From Alitta virens (taxonomy: Eukaryota > Annelida > Polychaeta > Phyllodocida > Nereididae): a stretch of DNA of 64,000 nt. Position numbers and translations under genes: made by a program. This document shows, one piece after another, positions 11,500 to 22,752 of the stretch. How positions within the stretch are numbered: position 1 is the first letter of the stretch; each line of letters opens with the position of its first letter. The notes beneath the pieces were generated by a model. That model was not told where the DNA came from. It ran no database searches and worked only from the letters and a program-made list of their open reading frames with translations. The stretch is taken from contig OW028579.1 in the NCBI GenBank assembly GCA_932294295.1, positions 32,189,250 to 32,253,249 of the forward strand. The letters run 5' to 3'.

Positions 11500-11883
11500 T
11501 CACATGTTTACTGTGGACAGAATATTGTCCCTAGGCACACGGTGATACAGATGGTCATAATAAAAGAATTCTGAGGGGAGATTGAGAAAATAATAAAGGA
11601 AGAGAGAGAGAAAAAGAGAAGTTAGCTGAAAGTTACTCCAGTCTGCAGAGCAGCTCAAGAATTTCTTTATTGTAACAACACAGACATTGAGCATGACAAA
11701 TATGTAATAAACAGGCATAGAGCAGTTATGCAGACATCCAATATAGCAACATACATCAAGGCCTGATGGGCTCCTCCAATCACACAACACAAAGACCAGC
11801 CTTTCATAAGGTCCTACACCAGCCAGGCACTCACAATATCCCGGTCGTTTGGTTACTGAGCCTGTTGGTTGGTTGCTATGCAC
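11500..11883 (-). other. unrecognised 127-codon ORF overlapping a polyadenylation-like signal
   Basis: The minus strand is open for 127 codons from an ATG. The peptide is cysteine- and aromatic-rich with no recognisable domain. On the same strand an AATAAA lies inside the ORF near 11670, in a context (GTTACAATAAAGAAATTCTT) that resembles a retroelement or gene 3' end. This argues that the ORF is chance and that the stretch is an old 3' UTR-like sequence. Confidence 0.2.
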
Positions 11884-13311
11884 ATTGAACCTGAAGCTGA
11901 TGGGGTTTGGGGCTAACTAAAGGTTATACATGTTGCGTAACTGATTTGGGACAATAGTATACTATCTCTGGTTTGTTATTAACTTGCTATCTAATCATGG
12001 GGTAAGGAGGTGATAGATAAAATTTAGAGAATCGAAATACCTGAAAAGTGCCATCGGAGAGATGAATCAAAAGATAATGCAGCTAAATGAGTTGACAATA
12101 CTAAAGACCGGTGTAATTACCGATCTGGGACAGATGTAATGATGAAATGATAATGAAACCGCAGGATTCTGTTACTTTGAACTAACCAAAGACACTGGCA
12201 TCCAATAGATTAAACATTGCACCATGATGGGTATATGGTACATATATTATACACCTGTACGATAGACACACAGGCAGAAAGACAAAAACATCAGTGAGTT
12301 AAACTAAGATATTCTATAAGATTTTTCTGCAAATTACTGTACAATACGTAGTCAAATTTCTCATGAATAAAATCACGTAAGCCACAACTATAAATAAAAC
12401 AAAAAATGCATTATTCTTAGTAAAAATATGAAAGGAAACGATTTGTTGATAGACAACCTGATATCTAGACAGCCGTGGAGAGAGAGCTTGGTTCCAATGA
12501 GAAAACCTTAGAGCTCTGATAGAGCTATCAGTTAGAGAAGGCGAAAGTCTGCAGAAAAAAAGTCCTTTTCAAACACTACACATGTGCTGAAATGAGCCCA
12601 TCAACGTTTATACTCTGGGGGAAACGTGGTCATTTTCTGAGGCAGGCAGGGGGTACCACAGGGATCCATTTTCTGTCAAGTACTATATGATAGCTGCTGC
12701 CAAGCCTCACACCTTCAAGCACCCAGGAGTGTTAGCCATAAAGAAGTGAAGTTATCCTTAGGCTTGTTGTGAGAGGTCTTTGAGAGGTACATGACTGTTG
12801 ATGTCTCATTACATACTGCTAGACACGGATGGGGAAAAGGTGGAAAAAGTTTCAAAATAACGCAGGGTGTGTGATTTGTATGTAGCTCATGACAGCTACT
12901 CCCTAAGAGAGTTGAGATGCTGTGATAAATTGACTTCTTTGAAGTTGGGGAATAGCAGAAATGTTCAAAGCCCGAACTTATTCCTATCTGTCAGGATTTC
13001 TTCAACATATTAATACATATGTCATATGGGGAAATAATTGAAAAATAGTGCAAAATAAGAACATTATAATGACTTAGAAATGTGCTCAGATCTCAGGGTA
13101 ATTTTTTCTATCTTCCTTTTTCTTCCATTTCAAGGCTTTTCTATACAGTAAGACCTCTTCATTGTGATGAAAAGTTTACTGTAGTTTTAATATAGCAAAG
13201 TGGACTTAATAGAAAGTAAAATACAACGATACGACTATGGTAGTGTTTAAAAAATGGGTGGTCTTTTAAGTGAAGCGGTGTTAAAGTGTGGTTCTACTGT
13301 AAATATATCAA
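11884..13311. other. unique sequence, nothing recognised
   Basis: A SINE-A terminal word (CAGATGTAATGATGAAATGA) occurs near 12131. Otherwise no feature is seen. Confidence 0.4.
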
Positions 13312-13480
13312 ATGGCCTGGTGGTTAAGGTGTTCTTAAGTACCAGGGGGGGTCTTAGGTTCTGATCTTGGCTAAATACCCTTAATGAGCTCCATTACGTT
13401 TGTATACAACGTTATATAGGTGTCTGGTTTCCAGTTCCTAGGCTGATGCAAATGAAAGACTTCAGTTACTCAAAATGTAT
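13312..13480 (+). mobile_element. SINE-A, diverged partial copy
   Basis: The head TGGCCTGGTGGTTAAGGTG matches the SINE-A A-box region. The rest is diverged and truncated before the conserved tail. Confidence 0.55.
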
Positions 13481-13562
13481 GCTCAAAAATGTTCAGATCA
13501 CTTGTAAATTATATTGAACAGCCAATCAATATAGTTTCTGATAAAAAGGAAGGCAAATATGC

Positions 13563-13858
13563 TTTTGCAGGCAGCTGGCTGGACTAGTGGTAAGACGATG
13601 AACACAGGTTCAATCCTGGGCTCGGGCACCTTCCACGAACAACATCTCAGCTGGATGTCGTTCGGATGAGATGTTAAATAAATATGCAAGGTGGTCTCTT
13701 GAACTCGGTGTCTATGCTGAGGCAAGTAAAAGACCTCACCCATGGGGTAAATATGTAACATGGGTGGACTCTCTCACCTTATCGATCAACCCTCAATAGC
13801 GGCAAGAATTTGCCTTAGAAGGCTCCTTTATCTATCTGTCTATCTATCTATCTATCTT
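13563..13858 (+). mobile_element. SINE-A, near full length with TATC tail
   Basis: The tRNA-like head has GGACTAGTGGTAAGACG and a B box GGTTCAATCC. The core GGATGTCGTTCGGATGAGAT, the segment TATGCTGAGGCAAGTAAAAG and the TTGCCTTAGAAGGC tail follow. It ends in (TATC)n at 13828-13858, probably part of the element's 3' end. Confidence 0.85.
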
Positions 13859-15084
13859 TAGCTAAAATGTAAATGCCTTAATATTCCATAGAAAGAGTTA
13901 TGAGGTTGCTTCTGAAACGCACATTCAAAAGGCACATTCAAAAGGATTAAAACTTTACAATTCTCATTATTTTCATATAAACAGTCAGTGACATTGAACC
14001 ACTTAACCAATTCCAGTTGCAGTGAATATTTTGAAATCTGAGAAGGTTGACATTCATTCTTTGACAAGCCATTTGCGTGACAGTAGGTTAGGTTTAATGC
14101 AGAAATTGATGGAAAAATTTCACAGAGAATGATAAGGCAAAAAAGCCTTTCCTTTTTGCTGTTACGATGGCAGTTTTGAATTATTACTAGAAAAATTTTA
14201 GCCCGTTGATCTTGACATGTAAAGAGATAGACTTCTTAAGAGACGGAATTAGTCTCAGACGATTCTACAGCTTTCTTCTATTTATTATTGGTGGGTGAAG
14301 GGACTGCGATTTTGCTTCGATTCCGAAGTCCTCGAGCTACCGCAAAGGAAGAAATTTAGCAGGAAAGCAGTGAGCTACTTTAAATTGCTGGAGGATATCC
14401 GCTCTTGAACATGTCACTGGAATCATGCAGGGATAAAAAGCGGCGAAAAAATGCCAGTAAAATCCTGAAGTTTGTCGATATTGGTTTACGCCACGAGTTC
14501 TGCGTTTGATGTGCTATCGATTGGAAGACTCCGACCGACTTAGGTATCACGGAGGGAAGATTTTTACCTTATGCATGTGGATGATTTCAGCAGAGACTGT
14601 AAGTCTGCATGTAATCCACTCCGGATTGAACTTGCACAGTCTGCTATGAGTTAGAGGAAGATTGTCCTGTCCAACCAGCTGTGGATATCAATCTTAGCCA
14701 TAGGATAGGACCTCCTACATATTTCATGCATAATTCTGTGTGAATTCCGTCATTCATACAGACTCTATTAAGAAGTTTTTTCAGCAAGCTAATGCAGCAA
14801 AAGGTATCACCATATAAATACCCAAAGGCTTTGTGGTGACTACCTGAAATAATATACTTTTATGTGCCTGGATTATAGTTTATGTTTATTCTATATCATT
14901 GCAATATTGGAATATTACTAATTCTGCATAGCATCTAATAGAACAGTCTATCCGGTTTTAATTTAATGATTTAATACATATTTATCACATATTGTATTTT
15001 CATCTTTTTAGGGTCATATTGGGTGATTGTGTTTATTTCTTTTCTTGATTTCTATTTATCTTCAAAACTTTTGTTCTGTTGGTA
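13859..15084. other. unique AT-rich sequence, nothing recognised
   Basis: No coding, RNA or repeat signature was recognised. Confidence 0.4.
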
Positions 15085-15190
15085 AAGGCATATACACTTC
15101 TTAGATGTCTGCCAATCATTATGTTGATTTCTGTGTATATAGGCCTTTATAGGCTTTAAAATATGACCAATAAAACTTGAACTTGGAATA
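15085..15190 (+). mobile_element. possible LINE 3' end
   Basis: The stretch ends GACCAATAAAACTTGAACTT, a polyadenylation signal with an AACTTGAAC-type tail typical of non-LTR retroelement ends. A similar ending occurs near 61,790. No coding remnant is attached. Confidence 0.3.
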
Positions 15191-15982
15191 GTAAAAATTC
15201 GTATATGTTTGTCAGTTCCTGCTGAAACCGTTCCTGCTGTTTTCTCTTCCTCTGTCTTTCGAATCTGTTTTATTTATTTGTCCCACCATCTCAATCATCT
15301 CCAATATCCAAATCCAGATGATAAGAAAAAAACCTCAAATCCCATTTGCACACAATATGCGAAGATGTGTCTGACAAGTGCTCTGACCCGTGTGGTCCTT
15401 TGCGTGAGTTTTAGGCGGGTTCATTGATAGCTTTGGCCTGGCTCTATGACATCAGTGCACAGCACATAGTGTGTAGTTTTTCCTCAATATTTCAGTGCAG
15501 TTAAGTTCTCCGCTGGGACAGCACAGCCACCAGTATAGGGGCCCCTTTCACCCTCCCAACAACCTTTTGGTGAAATATTTACATGGAGCATTCTGATCGT
15601 TCCTCAGGGACCTACACTTTCCCCAGCAGTGCTTCTGCAGTTAGTAGGAGTTTCTAAGTACCTGTAAACTGAGCACTGTACTCCTTGCGCCACTTTATGT
15701 AAGATTTATAGTAAAACGGTACATTACATGTCTTAATTCTAGTAGAACCTACACCAAGAATAATCTATAAATATTGTAGATTTTATGGTCAATAAAACAT
15801 TTTAAGTGAATTGAAAAAAAATTAAAATAAAAACCACACACGTGAAAACTACCTCGACGCGTATTCTAACCATAAATTTTGAATTCATCTTAAAGTAAAA
15901 CTGATCTGAGTAATTGCGTATTCTCAACATAATTGTATCTTACTTTATGATGATGATCATTAAATTTTGCACACAAGCAGAC
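15191..15982. other. unique sequence with a 25-bp word repeated at 19231
   Basis: 15446-15472 contains ATGACATCAGTGCACAGCAC; its inverse occurs at 19231-19255. A second AATAAAA lies near 15792. No gene was recognised. Confidence 0.4.
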
Positions 15983-16117
15983 TTACAGCTGAATTCATAG
16001 AAACAAAACTCATGTGAATCCGGGTTCTGCATTTCCAGGACACCCGTTGGACATTCCATCAATCAATCATCAATCAATATATCCATTCAGTTTCTGAGTC
16101 TATAAAATCAGCTGTAA
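15983..16117. mobile_element. foldback MITE family G, copy 1
   Basis: It begins TTACAGCTGAATTCATAGAA and ends TATAAAATCAGCTGTAA, the approximate inverse. It shares CATGTGAATCC and both ends with the copy at 37564-37718. An ATCA run sits in the middle. Confidence 0.6.
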
Positions 16118-17000
16118 TATGTAGTTATTTCAACTGAACATTTTCGAATGCCTGTTGACATCTTGAAAGTAGAACTTTGGGTAGGTGGACAGAACTTTTA
16201 TCTTCCAACATTTTGTCGCAAATCCTTTGGGTAAGTCAGTAAAAAGCATCTTTGGAAATTAATGCAATAGTTTAGTTCCCATGGGTCACAACCACAGATG
16301 TCCATTTACTTAAGTTTATGGTTGTGAATATTTAACACACGTTTATTCTGAATGAGAAATATGAACCATCATTTCTGCATAAGCATAAAATGATTACAAA
16401 ACTTAGAAGAGCAAATGTAAAAATTCAGGTAGACGTAATGATGAAATGATAAGGCTTGGAGTCCCCACCATGTTACATACTCACCCCAAAATTGAACCTC
16501 TAAGAAACCCTAATCTGTTATCATTTTACAAGTGCAAATTACTAGTACACTGACTACTTGTTCAATGGCATCATGAATTACATTGGCAAAACACACTAGT
16601 TTCTAGGCGATCCATTGCTCATTCCGCAATCCAAAATTGATTTACTGGAAATCTCCATTTTCCCTTCTCTTTTGTCATTCTTCACAGGTGCCAAGACAAA
16701 GGGGTAAACTCCCTGTTCACACCAAACCCTATTAGGGGGACATCAGAATGCATGCTTGCAACTGCATTCAACATGCAAAGGTTTAAGAGTCGAAAGAGCT
16801 TGAAGAGTCATGCAACTCTATCTGATGTCATCTCACTTTAATAGCATTAATGGCATTCAAAGGAAGGTAATGATGCGTGATGGATATTGGGTGAATTCGT
16901 GTTTGGGATTTTTGGGGAATTTTACGGAATGTTGTTGTAATAAATCATGAATACAGATTAGGAGAATATCTTAAATGTGATCAGATATGTATGCATGTAA
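16118..17000. other. mostly unique; SINE-A tail fragment near 16432-16510
   Basis: GTAGACGTAATGATGAAATG and GTCCCCACCATGTTACATAC match the minus-strand SINE-A tail. A donor-like GTAAGT at 16229 has no convincing exon before it. Confidence 0.4.
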
Positions 17001-17138
17001 CCCAGATAGCATTTGGTAACCCAGATAGCATTCCAAATCGGCCCAGCATCGTTTCCATATAGGACACTGTCGTTACAACATTGCATTAACATCGCCGACA
17101 TAGCGCCGACGTTGAAACGATATGGAATGCTATCCGGG
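17001..17138. mobile_element. MITE family C, copy 2, with extra terminal copy
   Basis: The left end repeats the first part of the terminal repeat (CCCAGATAGCATTTGGTAA) before the main element starts at 17020. The right end is ATGGAATGCTATCCGGG. Confidence 0.8.
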
Positions 17139-17212
17139 AAGTGTTGAAAATCGTTTGTAGCATGTTGAACATGCTTGAAATTATCAGCTGACTTTATACA
17201 AGATACCATTAG

Positions 17213-17340
17213 AGGCAGACGTAATGATGATATGAGAAACAATGAGTCGACGTCATATTACATATTTATCCCAACATTGGAGATCTCTACAATGTACCTG
17301 CCTCACCACAGACACCCAAGACGTTGTACAGATGCAAGTG
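17213..17340 (-). mobile_element. SINE-A tail fragment
   Basis: GGCAGACGTAATGATGATAT and a CTGCCTCACCACAGACACC segment correspond to the minus-strand SINE-A tail and body; the head is missing. Confidence 0.5.
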
Positions 17341-17441
17341 AGCATGTGTGCCAATAATTGAGCCAAGCATTATAAGAAGAAAATACATGACCCTCACAAA
17401 TAAACAAACAAAGTAACGAAGTAACTAAATAACTAACTAAC

Positions 17442-17725
17442 TTTATACTCCACTTAGACTGTTTCCCTTTGGTTCTGAGCGGGTAATAACCAACTAAAAT
17501 GTTAGTTAACTCCCTCCTGAGTGCAAACTAAACTTGTCTTGCATAAAAAGGTATTGAAACAAAACAAACAATCAAACAAATTAGTAAATATGCCTTATGG
17601 AGTTAGATCCCTCATAATCGGGATTTAACTAACTGGTTATATCCCTCCGCCTTCGGCGTCAGCATTCAACCAACAAAATTGTTAGTTAACTCCCTCCTGT
17701 TCGGGATATAACTAATACGTATACA
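17442..17725. mobile_element. repeat family E, copy 2
   Basis: Long similarity to 4590-4872, with GAGCGGGTAATAACCAACTA and two copies of TGTTAGTTAACTCCCTCCTG. A CCTCCGCCTTCGGCGTC segment matches the TTCGGCGTC of copy 1. Confidence 0.7.
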
Positions 17726-18529
17726 TCTGCACGGTTCTCCAAAATTACATCCATGATCTCAAGGCCAAGACAGAAAGAAAGACAGTGGGACAGACATATC
17801 CACGCATGTGAATTTCATTGGAATCAGGTTCTAAATAGAAAATGCCTGAAACAATAGCATGTGAATATTTCTGTCCAGTCATGAACTAGTGATTGTAACT
17901 CATGAGAAAAAATCCTTAAAATATTTCCTTTTTTTTTATTTTTTGAATAAATTTCATACTATAACAATGCTGATCAATTATCATTATTGTTGCCATTATT
18001 ATTCTTGAAATATTCTATTAAATTGTAATCGGTGACTCAGGAGATTTCAGCCTCTCTTTAAACGCCTGGGTGGCCTCTCGATAGCGGTCTTAAGACCTTA
18101 GAGAGGCCTCCCACACATAGAGAAAATTACCTTTTAAATATTTCTTTACTTGTTTATTTGTCTATGTATGTTTCAAACAATGTCTGTATGTGAAATGTGT
18201 GTCTCTTTGCGTAAATAAATGTCTCTGTCTGTCTGTCTGTCTGTTTCACCATACAACCTGTCACCTTGGTAACAGATTCTGCCTATCCTTGTCTGTATAA
18301 TGCATTGTTCTGTTGTGTGACAATAAGACATGGTGCCATTGTCAGGTAACAATGCAAGAGTTCCCAAGGTGCTGGGTGCTGCATGCTGAGGAAGTGTCAG
18401 GGAATGACCTATAGAAGACTGTCCCACTTGTACACCTGATACAGCTATTAAACCAGGCTGTAAGGTCCCCACTAAGATGAGACCAAGCTAAGAAACTGGT
18501 ACACAAGGCAATTTTAAGGAAGGCACATG
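17726..18529. other. unique sequence with a short (CTGT)n run
   Basis: A CTGT microsatellite lies at 18222-18245. No gene was recognised. Confidence 0.4.
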
Positions 18530-18665
18530 GCCAATTGTGCGTTTTCCATGCATTTGGATAAATGCATGGAAAGCACATGGTTTTTGCCTTATTATAGTTA
18601 GCTAAAAACCATGCATTTTCCATGAGTTTATCCTTCTCATGGAAAACGCGCGTGGCACATTTGGC
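18530..18665. mobile_element. MITE family D, copy 1
   Basis: It begins GCCAATTGTGCGTTTTCCAT and ends GTGGCACATTTGGC, an imperfect inverted repeat. The interior is a second nested palindrome around CATGGAAA...TTTCCATG. It closely matches 40929-41072. The ORFs on the minus strand here are palindrome artefacts. Confidence 0.75.
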
Positions 18666-19365
18666 CATGTACAATAATGTATATTGAGCAGCTTGCAGCT
18701 TGAATATGGTGATCAGTGACTGTGCAAATAAAAATGTAACTATTCTTTAGTCATTAGAGCTTACATCATCGTCATCAATGAATCATTAGAAAGAGGTTTA
18801 TCATACATAATTTACTATTATCATTCCCATGATCACATGATCATTTGCTGAGGTCTCTCTGGAACCAAAGTGGGCACTCGCTAGCATTGCCCTCCGGTTT
18901 CTTAGAGTGCTCTCCTGGTCTGCCCCCACATATTATGTACATTTCTGAATATTTGTACCTAATTAATAAAACAGTATGCTTGTTCAAATATATGAATTGT
19001 ATCATGAAGTATGTATTGTGCAATGAGCAGCAATTAAAAGTGTTTCGAGTCTTATACACAGCTGATGCTTTGTTTCTCTGGCTTAGAAGCTAAGTATGCT
19101 CATATTTATGCAAAAAATACTGTACAATTAGTTTATTTGTACAATGTAGACATACGACTCTTAATTCATTGCATAAATTAGTTGGGTCTTTTCCAGACCA
19201 TGATGTTTTGTTTTAACCAGTTTTTATTACACCATGTGCTGTGCACTGATGTCATTATTATTATGGAAAAATGGAAATATATGTTGTTCTAACTCTGGTT
19301 CTTCTGTTAAATATTGTATTTTGGTCTACTTCCATTGGGACATTTACACTGTACATTGATAAAAG
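18666..19365. other. unique sequence, nothing recognised
   Basis: Contains the inverse copy (19231-19255) of the 25-bp word at 15446. No gene was recognised. Confidence 0.4.
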
Positions 19366-19821
19366 ATGCATGTAATCCATGTACGTTACACTATGGGTTT
19401 TTTTCTGGCAGCCTTACTGCCAAACAGAGCTACTGCTACAGATATGTTCAAACTGCCAAGAGCTACTGCATCCAATATTCAGAAAAGAACTTGCAAAAGA
19501 TACATTCAGTCGAGAAGTCATCCAAACCAAGAATCTATAACTGTGCCCCAAAGGAAATTCCAACACCGATATTTTTATCTTTTTTTTTTTTCCATTTTCA
19601 ATAAAGTCATCCTTCGAAAGAGTAATTTATTTCACTTTCAACATTTAGAGACCTACACAGCGCTTCTGTACCATCCAATATCAAACAAGAAAAACATCAA
19701 TTTCCTTTTCGGTTTCATGTTCCACATAGGCATAAAACAAACACTGCAGAAAGTCCTCTGTTTTTGGATAGATACCCTTGATAATCTTTTCGCTGGGTCA
19801 AAGGTCAAGGACCCCCATTAG
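19366..19821 (+). CDS. 151-codon ORF, unrecognised, doubtful
   Basis: This is the longest non-repetitive ORF in the window and starts with a genuine ATG. The first 25 residues include a hydrophobic MGFFLAALLP stretch that could pass for a signal peptide, followed by a basic region. Against it: a T-run encodes a phenylalanine-rich block in the middle, AATAAA falls inside the frame near 19600, and no domain or flanking exons are recognised. I think it is more likely chance than a gene. Confidence 0.12.
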   Translation: MHVIHVRYTMGFFLAALLPNRATATDMFKLPRATASNIQKRTCKRYIQSRSHPNQESITVPQRKFQHRYFYLFFFSIFNKVILRKSNLFHFQHLETYTALLYHPISNKKNINFLFGFMFHIGIKQTLQKVLCFWIDTLDNLFAGSKVKDPH

Positions 19822-20041
19822 CCCTGTCATATTCTAGTGTGTCTACCCTGGACCCTCTTCATGAAGTGTCATATTGCCTGGCCCAGCAGTTATTAATAGT
19901 TTGGTGGCTGTCACATGTTATGGGGCTCAGTGGTGATCCTTGTGTGACTAGAGGTGTAATTGGGTAGTAAAATGATGAAGGAAATGATGATGATATGATG
20001 ATGATATGATGATGACGACGAATGACTGTGTTCATGATCAT

Positions 20042-20192
20042 CAGGGCCGTAGCCAGCATGAGGCAAAGGAGGCCACCGCCTCGTCTGGTGTGGATCAATG
20101 TTTTTGTTGTCATGTCAATTTAGGCAATAACAGGCCTATTATTTTTTACAATTTTATGGAGTTCGCCTCGTCTGATTTAAGCTACGGCCCTG
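20042..20192. mobile_element. hAT-like MITE
   Basis: The ends are perfect 12-bp inverted repeats: CAGGGCCGTAGC and GCTACGGCCCTG. A CAGGG...CGTAGC end is characteristic of hAT transposons. The expected 8-bp target duplication is only partly matched (ATGATCAT versus ATTATGAT). The interior repeats GCCTCGTCTG. The overlapping ORF 20006-20245 is non-coding. Confidence 0.7.
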
Positions 20193-20836
20193 ATTATGAT
20201 GATGACGACGCCGAAGAAGCTGGATTTCTGGTGGACCAGTGGTGAAGAGAATTGTGGTGGTCAAGATGTCTAAGTCTTTATACCTCTCTATTGCGGCCAT
20301 ATTTCCCATTAACGTAGACTTAAAGGTGAGGTAGTCTTTTACAAAGGGATTGTATGCAAGGCTGAAGTATTATGGCTCCGATTAATAAGGGGGGGGGGAG
20401 GGGGGGGTTCCTATCAAGCTTCTACATGATCTATACATATGTTATCATAACATATTAAGTTGAGAATATTAACAATGATTATATATATTTACATTGACAT
20501 CGAATGAGAAAGACATTAAACCAGGCCAAAGGAACAGGAACAACTCGAGAAACCTTCTCAATTGCATGGGACCCAGCTTGCTCCTTGCTGCACACCAAGG
20601 GCATGGATGCTGCACAATGAGATCTAATTGCATGTCTACAATCGCAAAATCTCAGCTGTGTCAAACATTGCTGGAATATTGGGCATTTAGCTTCTTTCTA
20701 AACTTTTAGTCTGTAATGCTTATGCAATGTATGTGAGGTTTTTAAGTACTATATTTAATTGATTTTAATTCCAATATCATCTAAAAACAAACAGTTTGAT
20801 CTATGCTTATTGTTTTACTCTGGTTCACCAGTAAGC
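20193..20836. other. unique sequence with a poly-G tract
   Basis: A G-run broken by a single A lies at 20390-20408. No gene was recognised. Confidence 0.4.
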
Positions 20837-20881
20837 AAACCTCATCTTATCTTATCTTATCTTATCTTATCTTATCTTATC
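20837..20881. repeat. (CTTAT)n microsatellite
   Basis: About eight tandem CTTAT units immediately before a truncated SINE-A. Confidence 0.9.
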
Positions 20882-21062
20882 GTGAGCAACATGCCAGCAG
20901 GATTTCAATAGCATGAGTTGTTAAGTTGGAGGTGCCTTGCACTCGGCGCCTACGCTGAGGCATGTAAAAGACCCCACCACTCCTAAGGGGTAAAAGTGAT
21001 CTCTTCATTGTGTCTGCTTCTGACCGCTGGTCATATAAGCAGACTAAGCATTGAGACATTAT
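20882..21062 (+). mobile_element. SINE-A, 5'-truncated
   Basis: The body CTACGCTGAGGCATGTAAAA and the tail GCTTCTGACCGCTGGTCATA are present; the tRNA-like head is missing. The tail matches the reverse complement of the left edge of 50793-51022. Confidence 0.65.
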
Positions 21063-21262
21063 GATAGATTATTTCAGCGATGTCAAATTTATCATAATGA
21101 CAAGACATTTTAGCAAAATTCCCACATTTCAAGGAGACTCGTTTCGACATGGGAAGGGGTGTCTTCACCTTGACCTTGCCACCTGAGAAATGCCCAGATA
21201 GCATGCTAGAGGCACTGGCTAACTAACATGACCACATGAGCACCTTACTGAGTGTGACAAAT

Positions 21263-21349
21263 TAGCTGCTGCTGCTGCTACTGCTGCTACTACTGCTGCT
21301 GCTGCTACTACTACTACTGCTGCTGCTGCTGCTACTGCTGCTGCTGCCG
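21263..21349. repeat. (CTG)n/(CTA)n trinucleotide array
   Basis: Mixed CTG and CTA triplets. No supporting coding context. Confidence 0.9.
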
Positions 21350-22564
21350 TACCAACTGCCACTGATTCTGTGACAAAAAACTACAGGTACAGCAGGCACT
21401 AAAGCTGTCAGTGGCCCAGCTGGTGGGAAGGTTCGGAGGTGTCTTTAATGTGAACGAGACATTTAGGGTTGAACAATTCAACTTCCATGATGTTATAAAT
21501 AATGAAATATTAACGTAGTGATTACACAGGCATTTATTTACCAATACTAAGTTGTAATGTCATTCTATTTCTGTATAAGCATTGGCAGTTTCCAATTATA
21601 TTGGAAATAAAATCAATTAAATCGAGTATTTAAAAACGTTACAGACTTTACATAACTACGTATAATTACTATGTAATCCATTGATTGATTGATTTTCACA
21701 GATTGATTGATATATTAATTGGGGATTGTGATTATGATACAAAAAATTTAAGAAAAAAACTAAACAATCAGCAATTGGCATAATGTAAGCAATAACATAC
21801 CAACCAAATTTAAATGTATCATTTCATCCTCCACTCTATATTGCAATGTATGTATAATCTTGGAGAATCTAATTCCTCCAAGGTATAATTATGGTTTTTA
21901 CATTACCTTTAACTCACGCAAATTAAATTCTATAGAGAATAACAAATAAATCATGTCTGATTATTTAAACAACTCTCGCAAATATTGTATATTGAAAAAT
22001 AATTGAAACAGATGCTAAACACAAAAACAGCTTTTATTTCTTAAATTGTATTCTCCATAATGCAAAACTCCTTATTTGCATGTAAATTTAAAACACGTCA
22101 ATGCTTCATAATACCTCTTCTACTCCATCTCCCTAAAAGTTCCACCTTTGATAATATTCAATTAATAGCGATTTTCGTGCCTCAGGCCATAAAAAGTTTT
22201 CACAAATTGCTTGGAAGCACCTCATTATTAATAATAAGCCGTTAAGTGGGCATCTGCGTTTCTAACTGAACGAAGTTAAATGGCCACTATGAGCTCATTG
22301 CATTAATAAATAATTTCTAACAAGTTTCTTGCATTTGTCATTGGTAATGGCTTGGGTTAAACATCCATCATTTTGTTCACTGTTAATTGCTAGTAGCTGT
22401 TGGCAGATAACATCATAATAGTCTGTTAAAGTATTGTGAATGGTTGGCTGAATACACTATAAATGTTAACATACATTTCACGGGATATTGCTGCACAGGA
22501 GGTGCTGAGTGCTCCAATTACAACGAAGTGAATTACTGAGATACTGGTAATTGTCGCCATCCTT
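21350..22564. other. AT-rich, contains a small palindrome at 21853-21887
   Basis: The palindrome TATAATCTTGGAG...CTCCAAGGTATA resembles a second one at 23642-23673. No gene was recognised. Confidence 0.4.
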
Positions 22565-22656
22565 AAGCTAGATAGCTGGATAGCTAGATAGATAGATAGA
22601 TATAGATAGACATAGACATATATATATAGATATAGATAAAACAGATATATATAGAT

Positions 22657-22694
<38 letters not shown>

Positions 22695-22752
22695 TGATTG
22701 ATTGAAAGATAGAAAGATAGATAGATAGACAGATAGATAGATAGATAGATCG
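22565..22752. repeat. (GATA)n-type microsatellite
   Basis: GATA tetranucleotides with TATA and GATT interruptions. Confidence 0.9.

Noticed and set aside
20006..20245. 79-codon ORF with an acidic tail
   Set aside because: It overlaps a hAT-like MITE and a GATGAT repeat; the acidic run comes from the repeat.
21190..21210. Extra MITE family C copy
   Set aside because: Only the CCCAGATAGCAT end is present with no inverted partner; could be coincidence or a solo remnant.
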